Positions 1 through 9,840 of a stretch of 64,000 nt of DNA are shown here, one piece after another. Position 1 is the stretch's first letter, and each line of letters starts with the position of its first letter. The notes below the pieces were generated by a model. It saw only the letters and a list, made by a program, of their open reading frames with translations, did not search any database and was not told the origin of the DNA. The DNA lies in NCBI RefSeq assembly GCF_022376445.1, contig NW_025955035.1:1-64000 (forward strand). The letters are read 5' to 3'. Made by a program: the position numbers and the translations under genes. Source of the DNA: Fomitopsis serialis. Taxonomy: Eukaryota; Basidiomycota; Agaricomycetes; Polyporales; Fomitopsidaceae.

Positions 1-2
1 TG

Positions 3-518
3 AGACAGCACTCGACACTACCGACTTTGATTGCCCGACGAGCCATAGCACTTCAGAAACGGTCGGAGGACCTTTCGAAGATCTATTCGAAGGTCTACGA
101 AGCGAGACGTGAGGCTGCCCGACGCTTCGAACGAGAGCACCAGTACACGATCGAAGACTTTGACTTCCAGCGTGGGGACTTAGTCCTCGTACGAAACACA
201 GCGATAGAGAAGGCCTTGAACCGTAAGATGCGTCCGCGATACCAAGGGCCTATGGTCGTCATATCACGAAACCGAGGAGGTGCCTACATCATTGCTGAAC
301 TAGATGGCACGGTTCTCGACAGACCTATCGCGGCGTTTCGAGTCATTCCCTACCTTGCTCGAAGATCGATCACAATTTCGCTCGAACATCTGGACGTACC
401 CTTCGAACGCTTGCATGAAATGGAGCAGTCAGACACACTAGGAGATGACGAACCAGACGCGCCTGATTTACCCGACGAACTAGACGATGAATCGTCGAGT
501 TCAGAAGACGAAGAATGA
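3..518 (+). CDS. Ty3/gypsy pol C-terminus (partial)
   Basis: This is the C-terminal tail of a Ty3/gypsy-type Pol polyprotein, open at the left edge of the window and ending at TGA 516-518. The visible part resembles the region after the integrase core: a basic helical stretch (about residues 8-45 of the visible frame), then FQRGDLVLVRN and RPRYQGPMVV, the small beta-barrel-like integrase C-terminal module that agaricomycete gypsy elements keep at this place. An acidic, Ser/Glu-rich tail follows. The reverse transcriptase and integrase catalytic core must lie to the left of the window. Two antisense genes and an LTR-like sequence lie downstream, so this is the 3' end of an element. Family assignment is from motif recognition only. 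Confidence 0.8.
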   Translation, partial: RQHSTLPTLIARRAIALQKRSEDLSKIYSKVYEARREAARRFEREHQYTIEDFDFQRGDLVLVRNTAIEKALNRKMRPRYQGPMVVISRNRGGAYIIAELDGTVLDRPIAAFRVIPYLARRSITISLEHLDVPFERLHEMEQSDTLGDDEPDAPDLPDELDDESSSSEDEE

Positions 519-764
519 GTCTGTCAAGAGACTCGCGCAGTATACCCCATACAGATTTATGTTTTAAGGACACCCTCGCTCTTTTCACTCAGATCCTTCG
601 AACACCGTGGCAGCGGTTAGAAACAAGATATACATTATACGAACGCGAGAGGGAGAGACGTTACAGACCCACAGCCACATGCGCGAGACACAACCAGGAC
701 ACTACAAGTACAAGTACGAGACTCCGAACGCGGACACTAGCTACGAACATGGCGTACGAACGAT
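519..764. other. spacer between convergent gypsy genes
   Basis: A short spacer between the pol stop codon and the stop codon of the antisense gene on the minus strand. It presumably holds both 3' ends. No further gene was seen. It is part of the stretch rich in the sequence TTCGAA. Confidence 0.5.
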
Positions 765-2400
765 CTACTTCGAACCCTTTCCCTTCGAAGGCCCGGCCGA
801 CGGACCAGCTGCAGGCGCATCGAACGCACCCCGCGCGACCGTTGTGGACTCGACGAAGAGCTCGTCGACGCGGCGGGCGTAGTACTCTTGGAGTCCCTCG
901 AGCATCGCGAGCTCGAGGCCCATCAAGTTCAGCGAGGCCTCCACGTTGCCGATGCGGTCGTGGGTCGCCGAGAGGGCCGCACGAGCCTCGGCGAGCGAGC
1001 GGATAGGCGCGCCCTGTGCCTGAAGAATCGCCGATATGTCGATCGGCGGGGCCTGCGTCTGAGCGGCGTGCAAGGCCGCGGCGGCGCGAGGATGGAGCGG
1101 CGTGCGCGATGTCACGAAGGCCGCAGGGCCCAGGGCAGGGACCGTGACGGGAGCAGGAGGCGCGGGGGCAGCAGGCTCCTCGGATTCACCTCGCTTGCCT
1201 ACGAAGTGGACATGTTAGCTACGAATGGCGACGCGAGTTTCGAAGGCACGAAGCGAACTCACCGGAGCGGCGAGCCTTGCGAGTGCCGGCCAAAGTGGCG
1301 GCGCCCCAATAGCAGCCCTGCTGATCACGCAGGCACTGGTTGCAAGCGACTGCGTCGGCCTCGAAGACGCAGTCCTTCGGGGTCGCGTAACCCGCGGCGC
1401 AGCGGTCGCACTACGCCACGAAATGTTAGTAGGATACGACGAAGAAATCGGGGAGAGTACTCACTGCCATCGTCCTGTCGCGCACTGTGGTCGCGCGGGC
1501 GACAAGCTTGCGGACGGCGGGGTCCGTGACGTCGGGGGCCGAACCGTCGGCCGGGGCCTTGCGTTTCTTGGTCTTCTTCGAGCCCTTGGGCTCGGGGACG
1601 ATCTCGACTTCCGGCGACTCGGCGCGAACGGTCGAGCCATCCGAGGCCGTGGGGGACTGTGCGCGGGACTTACCCTTGCCCCGAGCACCGGACCGACCAC
1701 GTCGCGGCAGGGTCTTCTCCTCGCGAAGTTGGCGAGCCGCCTCGCGTTTGTGGGCCTCGGCGGCCTCCTCGAGCTCGGCGGCCTCGCGGCGTTCGAGTTC
1801 TTCGGCCTCGGCGGCCTCGCGACGGGCGTTTTCGTCGGCCTCTTGGGCCTCGCGGACTTTCTGGGCCTCGGCCTCCTGACGTTCCCTCTCATCGGCCTCG
1901 AGCCGAAGGCGGGTCTGCTCGGCGTCCCAAAGCGCGCGTTTCTCGCGTTCGAGTGCCGCGTGCTTGATGGCGGCCTCAAGGAGCGGCCAATCCATGTTGT
2001 CTGCGCATTGGCGCGCGGCCTCCGGGTTGACGTCGGTGGCGAGGACAAGGAGACGGCCGAGGGCCGTCGCGTGGCGCTGCGAAAGGAACGCGCCCTTCGT
2101 CACGCGGGTGAAGCGATTCTTCGAACGTATGAGTCGGTACGAACGAAACGAAACAAGCGGAGGACTTACCACAGCCGCGTACGCGCCCTCGAACCATTCC
2201 TCGATGGCATCCGGATTTTCGGGCACGAGGTGCCCCACGACCCAGTTGGCGAGCGGAGCCATAGGGATCTTCGGGTCGTGGGGGACGGGGAAGCCGGTCT
2301 TCGCGTCCACCGTGTACTCGTCGTCCGACGCAGAGGCGCCGGCAGGTTCGGGGGACTTGGCGAAGACGGGAGCGGGCGCGGGAGCGGACGAAGCGGACAT
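765..2400 (-). CDS. antisense gene 1 of the gypsy element, six-Cys cluster protein
   Basis: Model: complement of 765-1198, 1263-1410 and 1465-2400, giving 505 aa with all junctions in frame. The introns (54 and 64 nt) have GTGAGT donors, and the first has a CTAAC branch site. The ATG at 2398-2400 starts a Ser/Ala/Pro-rich N-terminus. Residues ~130-250 are a long Glu/Ala/Arg coiled coil, followed by a basic stretch (KKTKKRK) that could be a nuclear signal. Exon 2 encodes six cysteines spaced C-x2-C-x9-C-x8-C-x2-C-x6-C, close to a Zn2Cys6 pattern but with a longer first loop. The C-terminal exon is helical. It is convergent with pol and lies between pol and the 3' LTR. I know similar proteins only as hypothetical products scattered through agaricomycete genomes; a DNA-binding or Gag-like role is a guess. 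Confidence 0.75.
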
Positions 2401-2767
2401 GGGGCGAGCGAACAGAGACGAAGACGGGAGAGCGAAGCGGGGGATTAAGCGAAGTTCGGCGGGATCCCCCCCGCTATATGTGCGCTCGAGCTTTGTGGGT
2501 CCACCTACCGCATTCGAGGCGCTGAAACAACGGGGATCATCCCATCAGAACCAGTCCGAAACGGGAAAGAAGCGCTCACCTCCCGTCCAATGGGATTAAT
2601 TCTTCGGATCAACGTGATCGAAGCGCGTCCTGCCGTTCGCTAATCGCTTCTCAGTGCTCGCCATTGGACAAGACCTTCGGACGGCCTGGCGCGGAAGTAT
2701 CTCGATGATCGCGGACGCAAATCAAGCGCCGGCGTGTTCGAGCGACCAGGACGGTCAGTATCTCAGT
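2401..2767. other. region between antisense gene 1 and the polypurine tract
   Basis: No coding sequence is supported here. The first 60 bases are the purine-rich leader upstream of antisense gene 1 (read on the minus strand). The rest probably contains its promoter. Confidence 0.45.
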
Positions 2768-2777
2768 AAGGGGGAGA
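2768..2777 (+). promoter_or_regulatory. candidate polypurine tract
   Basis: AAGGGGGAGA is immediately followed by TG, the dinucleotide that begins nearly all LTRs. In retrotransposons such a purine run primes plus-strand DNA synthesis. Its place between pol and an LTR-embedded gene fits. The distance from the TG to the stop codon of antisense gene 2 (223 bp) matches the 200 bp seen in the solo LTR at 8,280-9,836. Confidence 0.5.
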
Positions 2778-3000
2778 TGATGAGCCCTTAGCTCACCTAC
2801 CCACCGAAAACGCCATTTACGGTCGATACAACGGTACACTAAGTCAGAACGGTCGACGCACTGTCCGTCCGTTCGAGGGAACCGCCCGATGTTCGAAGCT
2901 CAAGCGTCAATGTTCGGAACCCTTAGTGGCAAGGCAAGCGGTTTAGAAGCGTCGCTACATTGGTAGGACTACGGGCAAGTACACGGCTAGGTCAAACTAA

Positions 3001-3707
3001 CTAGTGACGGCCTCGGCAACTCTCGTATCTATGGCCTCGACCTCCACACCCATGACCACCACCCCTACCCCTACGAACAGACGGACCGGCGTCGAAGCTA
3101 CGGTCAGTGTTGACGCGCTCGAGCAGGCTTTCGAGCAACCCGACGAGGGTGCCGTGCGTGCGGCGCTGGTCGACTGCGATGTTGTGAATCGCTCGACCCA
3201 TGGACTCGAGGTTGTCGGGCAGCTGGCGGAAGTCGGACAGGATCAACGTCTCGCGCTGATACTGTGGGTTCGCGAGAGGACGACGTTCGGCCTGGTTGAC
3301 TTGTTCGAGCAGCACCAAGGTCTCGGACCACGCGATCGTAGGGTAGGGCGAACCTAGGATGTCTCCCTGGTTGCCATCGCGGTGAAAGACCTCGTCGAGG
3401 TAACGCATCAACTCGTCGATCTCGGGGAACGACCTAGGAGCAGGAAGCGTATCGTTCGCTAGCAGGATGGCCCGGCTGCGGGACTCGAACAAGAATCGCT
3501 GTTCGAAGGTCGGTTCGATGGTTCGAACGATAGTCTAAGTTCGGAGGCACGTACAATCATCCAACGGACTCCGTGGGCCCAAGCCAGCCACTCTCCGGGA
3601 CTGTTGGCATCGTATCGCGGCTCGACAAGTCCCTCGGTCTTGAGGACCTCTAGGAGGCGGTAGTAGCGGGCAGCATACGCTTCGGAAGTTGGGTCGAGGT
3701 GCGGCAT
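3001..3707 (-). CDS. antisense gene 2, copy 1 (LTR-borne)
   Basis: Model: complement of 3001-3498 and 3555-3707, 216 aa. The 56-nt intron has a GTACGT donor and CAG acceptor and lies right after the conserved EWLAWAHG / RWMI block. An in-frame ATG at 3843-3845 would add 46 residues. I prefer 3,707 because it aligns with the start of the homologue at 8,480-9,271. Shared blocks with that copy are VEPR, EWLAWAHG, R-W-(M/L)-I, F-(E/D)-SRSRA and PYP-IAW. The C-terminus here is Gly/Arg-rich with two Cys (RGRGGGHGCGGRGH), which could bind nucleic acid. Function is unknown. It is transcribed opposite to the element. Confidence 0.65.
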
Positions 3708-4040
3708 GTTCGTGTAAGTCAGGCGAACTCCTGCAGCTGTCTCATATCTTCGAGGACTGTCACCGGCTCCGGTTATGACCTTCGCCGTTCGGGGACGGTC
3801 GCCCGTTATGCGGAACCTGCGGAAGGCCGAGTTGGATTCTCTCATGTGTTAGTAGGTCCGGGTCGAGCGTTGTGACATTCTCCGATTGGCTGCTTTCCTT
3901 ATCACTTTCATTCATCATTTCTTATTTCTCTTGGCTCTCTTGGTCTTCGGACCGTATTTTCCTGTATATACTCTGGGACTTGTTCCCTTCGAATCTCAGA
4001 GACCCCCTTACCCTCTCAATCTCACCTCGCACCGGCGAGG

Positions 4041-4136
4041 TTCGTCAGTCAGCCAGTACGTTCGAAGTCAGCAAGTTCGCCAGTCAGTCAGTACGTTCGA
4101 AGCCAGTCAGTCAGTTCGCCAGTACGTTCGTCAGCT
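4041..4136. repeat. short tandem repeat, CAGTCAGT / CCAGTACGTTCGAAG units
   Basis: Irregular tandem copies of CAGTCAGT, GTACGTTCGAAG and AGTTCGCCAGT are visible by eye. The tract lies inside the probable 3' LTR, downstream (in element orientation) of antisense gene 2. This is where the second LTR, at 8,280-9,836, has its own CAGGCTCAGG tract. Confidence 0.65.
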
Positions 4137-4400
4137 CGTAGTTGCCCCGAGAGGCTCTACACTTCTTCTCCTGCCGTCGCTCGCCTTCCTTGTCACCGTT
4201 CGTTCGACACGTCTGTCGAAACTCCCTCCTACCTTCGAGGCTTAGCCCTCGTCTTCGAACAGTCTTCGACATCTTCGAAGCTCTCCCACGTCGTTCGGAG
4301 TCTTGTCCGTCCTCCTCCTTCTTACCTAGACCACTGTACAGTCCCACGTACATCTCATAGACTCAGAGGCCTCGCATACCACTGCTCGACCTCACGGTTG

Positions 4401-5676
4401 GGTTTTTGTGTGGCTTTTGTGTTCTTTTCGGTCGCGTCAGCGCTTAGTACTGAGAGACGATAGCAATTAACACCGACTTGGCTGTGCGCCTGTCTTTGCC
4501 TTCTTTGGCTCACGGCGCTCCGAGCTCGCAGCGCCTTTCTTCGTATCAACCGCGCCCTTGCCTGCTTCCTTCGCCACGGACTCTGCACGTTTGCGCTTCT
4601 CCTTGGTCCCTTTCTGTGTTTCTTCGACTGACGCGCGCGTGCCTGCGGCAGATGCTACAACAGGCATTATCAGATCAAGACAGCGGCAATATAGTTTCGG
4701 GAACGGACTTACAAGGTGCCGACGACTTCGTTACCTTACTGCTAGGCGGATTCAGTGAGTTACGACTCTTTGGTATATACGTCGCCCATGCTGTAAGTCT
4801 CGCTGTGAGCAGCAGAGCTATCCTACGCCACTTGTACTTACATTTTTGGGCAGCCTTCCTGGACGCGGCGCGCACCGGCGGGCGGTGCCCTGCTATTGAG
4901 ACCGCAAGTCATTGGTCACGGTGAGTAGGCTAGCTGTAGACACAAGTGTTGCATACTCACATGCCTGCTCAGGTTGCTCTTCAACGCTCAGGTTTCCATC
5001 ATGACCTCCAACATCGGCAGCTTGAATGAGCTGAGACGACGGTCGTCCAGCGCGGCCATTAGTCGAGGAAGCTGCTCGCGCCGACATTCAATGATCTTGC
5101 TTTCGACTGACTACGGCAAAAGACCGGTCAGCGAGCCAACTCAGCGGGTTTTCAGTCAACGTACGTGGCACTCCCAAATCGATCTTTTAGCTGACAATAC
5201 CAGTTTCGGTAGAACTGTCAATGTGGGCAGCGAGACCAGTACCCTCCGAGTCGCGCTCGCTACGAGAGACCACACCGGTGACCGTAACCCAACCAACAGG
5301 AAGGATGAGGTATTCGCCAGCGAAATCGACGGTGTCGGTGAGTATGAGACGTGCTGATGGTGTGTTGTCTCGAGTACTGAACAAGACTGATGATCTGTTA
5401 GGGCACTAGAAGAAAGGACGTGGAAAGGAGGAGGGTGTGCGCTGGCAGGATTCGGAGAGCGAGCCAGCAAGTGCGGGCTCGGCGCTGGTGAAAGTCACCG
5501 TGTGACAATTCCGTACGTCTCGCCTCTACCTCTCGACGGTCACCGCTTACACACTTTCCAGCCGTGTCGAGCCACTTAGACACTCTTTTCTGTCGGTATC
5601 ACGGTGCGTTAATTGCACATACCTCTGTCGATTGAGCTTACCCGCATATCTGCAGAGTTGCTAGTCAGTAATCAGC
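4401..5676. other. no gene supported
   Basis: Several short open frames occur on both strands (for example 4,974-5,357 plus and 5,156-5,470 minus), but none shows a recognisable domain or a consistent splice pattern. The right part must contain the promoter of the Plavaka transposase gene and possibly the left terminal repeat of that element, which I could not identify. Confidence 0.4.
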
Positions 5677-8279
5677 ATGGCCTATATCTGTAACGGTTGC
5701 ATGAAGAGCTTCTCGCGCCGTGGCACGCTCCTCCAACACTTCCAGCTGAGTGAAAAGGGAGCGTGTCAAGCTGCCCGTCACCAACATGAGGAATCTATGC
5801 GCCATCTGACCCGCCGTGACAACCATCGGCGTGCTCAGGCGGCGCGCTCACGGTCGAGGAGTGCCTCCCGTGCTAGCGAGGGTGGGCAGCCTATGGACGA
5901 TACAGACACTGGCAATGGAGACGAAGGTCACGTCCTGTTTGACGGAGATTACTTTGGTGCGGCCGATGAATACGACGACAACGATCTACCCTTCGATGAC
6001 TCGCCGACGTGCCAACCTGCCGATGACCTCGATGAAGACGACCTCGATGATTCTGCCAGAGACGAAGCAGTTGGTGACGACATCCCTCCACCAGATGATC
6101 TCGCGAGCAGAGATATGCAAGGCGGACACGATCGCATGGACATTGATCCTGCTTCCTCCACGGCCGACGCCCACGACGGCGTACAGGACAACGCCCCTGG
6201 CGGTCTTCAAAGGGATGCGCATATCCAGCTTGGCCAATTGCCGGTCCACATCGTCCCATTTGGTGGCGACGCCGGTGCGCCCATCGATCCTGAAGGTGCA
6301 AAATCGACTGGTGCAGGATACAAGGCGTATGCGCATCAAGTCGATCCCAATTCGAAGAACTTTTATGCGCCGTTCACGTCGCGCGTCGATTGGGAGATTG
6401 CACGCTGGGCTAAACTGCGTGGCCTCGGCTCAACGGCATTCTCAGACTTGCTCGCGATTGACGAGGTGAGTTGATACCTGCCGCGAACATCTGCCGACAC
6501 TTAATGTGTATCTTGGTTGTGTAGGTCTGCAGTCGTCTAGGGCTCTCGTTCAAGAATGCGGATGAACTAAACAAGATCATCGACGACAAGCTTCCCAACC
6601 ACAGACCAGTATTCCGCCGCTTTGAAGCCTGCGTGGGCGGCGAAACATTCGCAATGTTTTGCCGTGATATACTGGAGTGCGCTCGTGCGCTATATGGTGA
6701 TACGGAACATGCGAGATACCTCTGCGTTTCTCCTGAGCGCCACTACGCGGATGCGGACCAGACAGTGCGTCTCTATCATGACCTTCATACCGGGCAATGG
6801 TGGTGGGCGACGCAGGTATGTCTTCGAGCTCTTAATTGAATCTTGTTCTCATCCCATATGAGCAGAAGCAGCTCGAGAGCGAGAATCCCGGAGCCACTGT
6901 TGTCCCGATTATCCTCTCATCGGACAAGACACAGTTGACGATGTTCCGGAACAAAACCGCGTACCCTGTCTACCTCACGATCGGGAACCTTCCGAAGGAG
7001 ATTCGCCGCAAGCCGTCGCACCGCGGCCAGATTCTCGTTGCGTATCTTCCGACCAGTCGGCTCGAGCACATCAAAAACAAGGCCGCTCGCCGACGGACCC
7101 TGGCCAATCTATTCCATGTATGCATGTCGACAGTCACGGAACCCTTGCGCAATGCTGGCGTGACAGGTGTTCATATGACAAGCGGAGATGGGGTCGTACG
7201 GCGGTGCCACCCGATACTAGTCATCTACGTCGGAGACTACCCAGAGCAGGTTCTCGTGACGGGGACCTATACGGGCGACTGCCCAATATGCAAATGCCCT
7301 CATGATGATCTTGGTACCTACCCATGCCCCCACGATTATCGTGACGTCAATGAAGCCCTCGACGCACTCGGCCTCGTAGGGACCGCCGACTACAACAGCG
7401 CCTGCGAGCAAATCGGCATTAAGCCGATTCAACACCCATTCTGGGAGAAGCTACCGTACGTCGACATATACCGCTCCATCACACCCAACATACTCCATCA
7501 ACTACATCAAGGGGTCATCAAACACCTCCTTGTGTGGCTAACGGATATCATCGGCGAGGATGAGATCGACGCACGCGTGAAGCGGCTCCCTCCTAATCAC
7601 AGCATCCACATATTCTACAAAGGGATATCCGGCCTCTCACGTGTGACGGGAACCGAGCACAAGCAAATGGCTCGCTTTATTCTGGGCTTACTCATCGATG
7701 TTGACCTGCCGGGCGGAGAGTCTGCGGATTTGATTGCAGCGACGAAGTCACTCCTCGACTTCCTGTACATGTCTCAATACTCGGTTCATTCGAGCGCGAC
7801 ACTCGACGCTCTCGAACGCAGGTTGTCCGAGTTCCACGAGAAGAAGGACGTCTTCGTCAGACTTGGTACGCGCGGCCACTTTCTCATACCGAAACTTCAC
7901 ATGATGCTTCACTATGTTCGCGCGATTAAACTCTACGGCACAACGGATAATTACAATACCGAAGCCACGGAGCGGCTTCACATCGATTTCGCAAAAGAGG
8001 CTTACCGATCGACAAACAAGAAAGACGAGTTCCCACAAATGACGAAGTGGCTCGAGCGCCGCGAGAAGGTGTTGCAGCATGCGAAGTATGTCGAGTGGCG
8101 AGTACTACATGCTCAGTACCTGGCCGATCCGCGTCACTCAGAACCTGCCGCCGCAGATGAAGAGACACGATGGCGACCGCCTGATTTAGCGTGTCCGTTG
8201 CTTCATCATATGACAAAGTGGCCGACTCGCAACGCTGTACCTCTCACGGAGCTTCTATCTCCTGATGGGTATGGTGCGA
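5677..8279 (+). pseudogene. Plavaka-type transposase, 5' part (interrupted by an LTR insertion)
   Basis: Exons 5677-6465, 6525-6815 and 6866-8279 are in frame (introns 59 and 50 nt). The product starts with a C2H2-like finger (MAYICNGCMKSF, then C and H about 20-30 residues on), then has an acidic low-complexity region. The transposase proper follows, with blocks diagnostic of Plavaka elements (a CACTA-related group found in fungi): YVGDYPEQ, CPICKCP, FWEKLPYVDIYRSITP, LHQLHQGV-KHL, LSRVTGTEHKQ and LYGTTDNYNTEATERLH. The catalytic Asp/Glu set lies among these. The gene breaks off at GYGA (8,279) where a TG...CA element begins, and resumes at 9,841. Without the insertion it would have been an ordinary full-length transposase, so it is now probably inactive. 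Confidence 0.88.
8276..8279. repeat. target-site duplication GCGA (left copy)
   Basis: GCGA borders the LTR-like insertion on the left, and the same four bases are at 9,837-9,840 on the right. Removing the insertion and one copy restores the Plavaka frame (tat ggt gcg aca ttc ctc). Duplications of 4-6 bp are expected for LTR retroelements. Confidence 0.8.
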
Positions 8280-8370
8280 TGTGGGGTGGGCCCACATGGG
8301 AGCAGCGGCACGACCTCAATACACCGCACGTACAAGTCAAGACGGGAAGGGGCAGCAACCGGCATAGGGC

Positions 8371-8424
8371 AACATTGATTGTCGAACAAGCGAACGCAAC
8401 ATCGATTGTCGCACAAGCGAACGC
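8371..8424. repeat. 27-bp direct duplication
   Basis: Two adjacent 27-bp units, 8371-8397 and 8398-8424, differ at two positions. They lie near the left end of the LTR-like insertion. Confidence 0.8.
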
Positions 8425-8479
8425 ACACGGCGGAAGAGCTAATCGAGCACCCAACCAAATACATGCGGAAGGAGGAAGG

Positions 8480-9271
8480 CTACTGTACATGAACGGCAGG
8501 TCCCTCCGCCACCTCATCCTCGACCTCTCCCTCCTCCATGGCCTCGACGTCGGGAGGGCGTGCAAACTGCAGGCGACGCGGTATTCCGGAGTAGCCGTCA
8601 GGCACGTACACTCCCTCCGACAAGCGAGCGTGCAAGTCCCGGACGCCGGCCTCAACGGAACCCAGGCCTCGGGCAAAACGGACGGCTTCAGAACGAGCGT
8701 CGCGGTTGGCGGTCCGGCACTCGTCGAGGAGGCCTTGGAAGCGGGTGAGCAGACCATCGAGGCTGTCGGAGGAGGCGCGGAAGGAAGATAATTGCATGGG
8801 CCGTTCCATGTACCGAATCGGAAGAAGCGGGCGACCAACCTCGGCATCGGATTGCTCAGCGGCGACGCGGTTTGGAGCCCAGGCGATCAACGGGTAGGGC
8901 TCGCCGACGTAGCTATGCTGGGACGGGAGAGTCAGGAAGACCTGGTCGAGGTACTCGATAAGATCCTGGACGTCCGAGTACCGGCGGACGAGCGGAAGGG
9001 ATGCGTCGCCGTGGGCAACCGCGCGAGACCGAGAATCGAAGAGCATCCGCTGTGCGGAACGAAGGCAGGTTGGCGAGACGAGGAGGACGAGGCGGAAGAA
9101 GGCACGTACGATTAGCCATCGGGCGCCATGGGCCCAAGCGAGCCACTCAAGGTCGCTATCGGGGTTCAGACGGGGCTCTACCACACGCTCGTCACGAATG
9201 AGGTCGACGAGGCGGTAGAAACGGGTGGTGTAGACGATGGTCGAGGGGTTCGGTGGGATGTCGGCGGGCAT
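8480..9271 (-). CDS. antisense gene 2, copy 2, inside the solo LTR
   Basis: Model: complement of 8480-9049 and 9110-9271, 243 aa. The 60-nt intron (GTACGT...CACAG) falls at exactly the same codon as in copy 1, after R-W-L-I and before R-M-L-F-D-SRSRA. The intron is a multiple of three and has no stop, so a reading through it would also be open. The protein is mostly helical, with an aromatic motif EWLAWAHG near residue 45 and an acidic C-terminus. It lacks the Gly-rich tail of copy 1. No homology to a known enzyme is apparent. Its position within an LTR, on the strand opposite to the presumed element, is retained between the two copies, as is the intron. This argues that it is a real and conserved gene. 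Confidence 0.7.
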   Translation of the reverse strand: MPADIPPNPSTIVYTTRFYRLVDLIRDERVVEPRLNPDSDLEWLAWAHGARWLIVRAFFRLVLLVSPTCLRSAQRMLFDSRSRAVAHGDASLPLVRRYSDVQDLIEYLDQVFLTLPSQHSYVGEPYPLIAWAPNRVAAEQSDAEVGRPLLPIRYMERPMQLSSFRASSDSLDGLLTRFQGLLDECRTANRDARSEAVRFARGLGSVEAGVRDLHARLSEGVYVPDGYSGIPRRLQFARPPDVEAMEEGEVEDEVAEGPAVHVQ

Positions 9272-9475
9272 TGAGGACTCACACGATGGTGGACTGGCGG
9301 ACGGATGAGGATGGCAGGGACGGCGGAGGGAGACCCACGGGGGCGGAAGGAGTAGGAACGGAGGGGAACGGGTGCCAGCGAGGCAGGGACGTGGGAAAGG
9401 CGGCGGAAGGGGGCTAGGAGGACGGGGCGGAGGGAAGGAGAGTTAGTTACCTACCACTACCTCTGAGGACTCAGT

Positions 9476-9640
9476 ATCTAGGTTGCACCGGGCAATCTCA
9501 GGCTTCAGGTCCCGTCTCAGGCTCGCGTTCAGGCTAAGGAAGGTCGCAGAAGTTAGGCTCAGGCTCAGGAATCAGGAGAGCTCAGGTTAGGAACGTCGGA
9601 GGGAAGGCCATCGAGTATACCAGGCTCAGGAAAGGCGGTC
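9476..9640. repeat. low-complexity CAGGCTCAGG tract
   Basis: Repeated, irregularly spaced copies of CAGGCTCAGG, TCAGGCT and relatives. The tract lies in the right part of the LTR-like insertion, in the place where the gypsy LTR at 2,778-~4,400 has its CAGTCAGT tract. Confidence 0.65.
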
Positions 9641-9840
9641 TTCACTAAAGGACATCGCGGACGAAGCGTGCGGCGCACCACCCCATCTCCCCTTTTCCCT
9701 CCGCGAGGTACCACGGACCTCGCTCGCTTCCTCCGCGAACTGTCAACTTGCACCAACGACCCCCGCCCATCGTTTTCACCGATACCAAGAATTCCCTTCC
9801 GCGTCGTCCACGCACCGGGGACTCGCAATCACCACAGCGA

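Larger units (their letters stand above)
2778..4400 (+). repeat. probable 3' LTR of the gypsy element (right end not resolved)
   Basis: The region begins with TGATGAG directly after a polypurine tract and contains antisense gene 2 plus a tandem-repeat tract, the same layout as the well-delimited LTR at 8,280-9,836. The TTCGAA-rich composition typical of this element continues to about 4,290, so the LTR should reach at least there. The terminal CA could not be fixed, because the 5' LTR lies outside the window and no target duplication can be paired. The given end is approximate. Confidence 0.45.
8280..9836. mobile_element. solo-LTR-like insertion, 1,557 bp, carrying an antisense gene
   Basis: The element begins TGTGG and ends CCACA, a perfect 5-bp inverted terminal pair of the TG...CA type. 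It is flanked by a GCGA duplication and splits the Plavaka transposase gene between two codons of a conserved block. These features together define an LTR retroelement insertion. At 1.56 kb with no gag or pol it is best read as a solo LTR left by recombination between two LTRs. Unusually, it contains a complete two-exon gene on the minus strand (8,480-9,271), homologous to antisense gene 2 of the gypsy element at the start of the window, and a CAGGCTCAGG repeat tract. Confidence 0.78.

Noticed and set aside
1225..2448. 407-codon open frame on the plus strand
   Set aside because: It lies antisense to the spliced 505-aa gene. Its product is a Gly/Leu/Arg string created by the GC-rich third positions of that gene.
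4478..5470. open frames of 100-150 codons downstream of the gypsy LTR
   Set aside because: No domain, no intron pattern, both strands equally open.
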